From CAZOMR01 sp964580655 (GTDB taxonomy: Bacteria > RBG-13-61-14 > CAZOMR01), in NCBI GenBank assembly GCA_964580655.1, contig CAZOMR010000214.1, positions 1 through 5,674 on the forward strand: a stretch of 5,674 nt of DNA, written 5' to 3'. Positions 5,595-5,674 of this stretch are shown here, piece by piece. The notes under the pieces were generated by a model. It saw only the letters and a list, made by a program, of their open reading frames with translations, searched no databases and had not been told where the DNA came from. The translations under genes and the position numbers were made by a program. How positions within the stretch are numbered: the stretch's first letter is position 1; each line of letters begins with the position of its first letter.

Positions 5595-5674
5595 ATGGAG
5601 CATAATTTGCCAGCAGATGTTTTGGAGGAGGACCGGGGGCAGTCTCCCTGGGGTCAGTGGGCAGAAAAGTCCCT
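5595..5674 (+). other. Open frame running off the window edge, probably not a gene
   Basis: From ATG 5595 a frame stays open for 26 codons to the end of the window (starting MEHNLPADVLEED). It has no ribosome binding site and no recognisable motif. It could be the beginning of a gene beyond the edge or more decayed insertion-element DNA. It is listed so the reader knows what the last stretch holds. Confidence 0.15.

Overview
The window looks like a chromosomal piece from an anaerobic deltaproteobacterium (Desulfobacterota-like). This placement is inferred from gene types, mainly a zinc-ribbon/acidic-linker/membrane protein next to a NPY-repeat protein, and from moderate base composition. No phylogenetic marker is present, so it stays tentative.

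Layout. (1) 1-147 is a leader with a good sigma70-type promoter, followed by a short tatA/E gene (148-342, +) for the twin-arginine protein export pore. (2) Converging on it is a minus-strand pair. The upstream member (2637 down to 1207) is a zinc-ribbon protein with a long acidic linker, one membrane helix and a C-terminal extracytoplasmic domain. The downstream member (1173 down to 364) is an uncharacterised helical-repeat protein. A GC-rich hairpin with a T-run lies between them and covers the ribosome binding site and first ATG of the second gene. (3) 2638-2837 is a divergent intergenic region with one promoter per direction. (4) 2838-5305 (+) is a two-gene operon for the energising module of an ECF-type (energy-coupling factor) transporter: a tandem-fused double ATPase overlapping by one base (TAATG) with the EcfT/CbiQ-type membrane protein. 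No substrate-binding S component is visible. (5) 5306-5674 holds no intact gene. It has a perfect 16-bp tandem duplication and then a decayed, frameshifted fragment of an IS110-like transposase.

How they work together. The two ECF genes form one machine: the fused ATPase supplies both nucleotide-binding domains and the membrane protein couples ATP hydrolysis to a separately encoded S component. TatA is a separate housekeeping function. The zinc-ribbon and repeat proteins are probably co-transcribed, but their role is unknown.

The most interesting points are regulatory. The ECF operon's best promoter puts its transcription start at or next to the ATG, which predicts a leaderless mRNA. The promoter of the zinc-ribbon gene rules out a longer N-terminus. 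A hairpin may act as both a terminator and a translational lid. I see no clear new defence or mobile system here.
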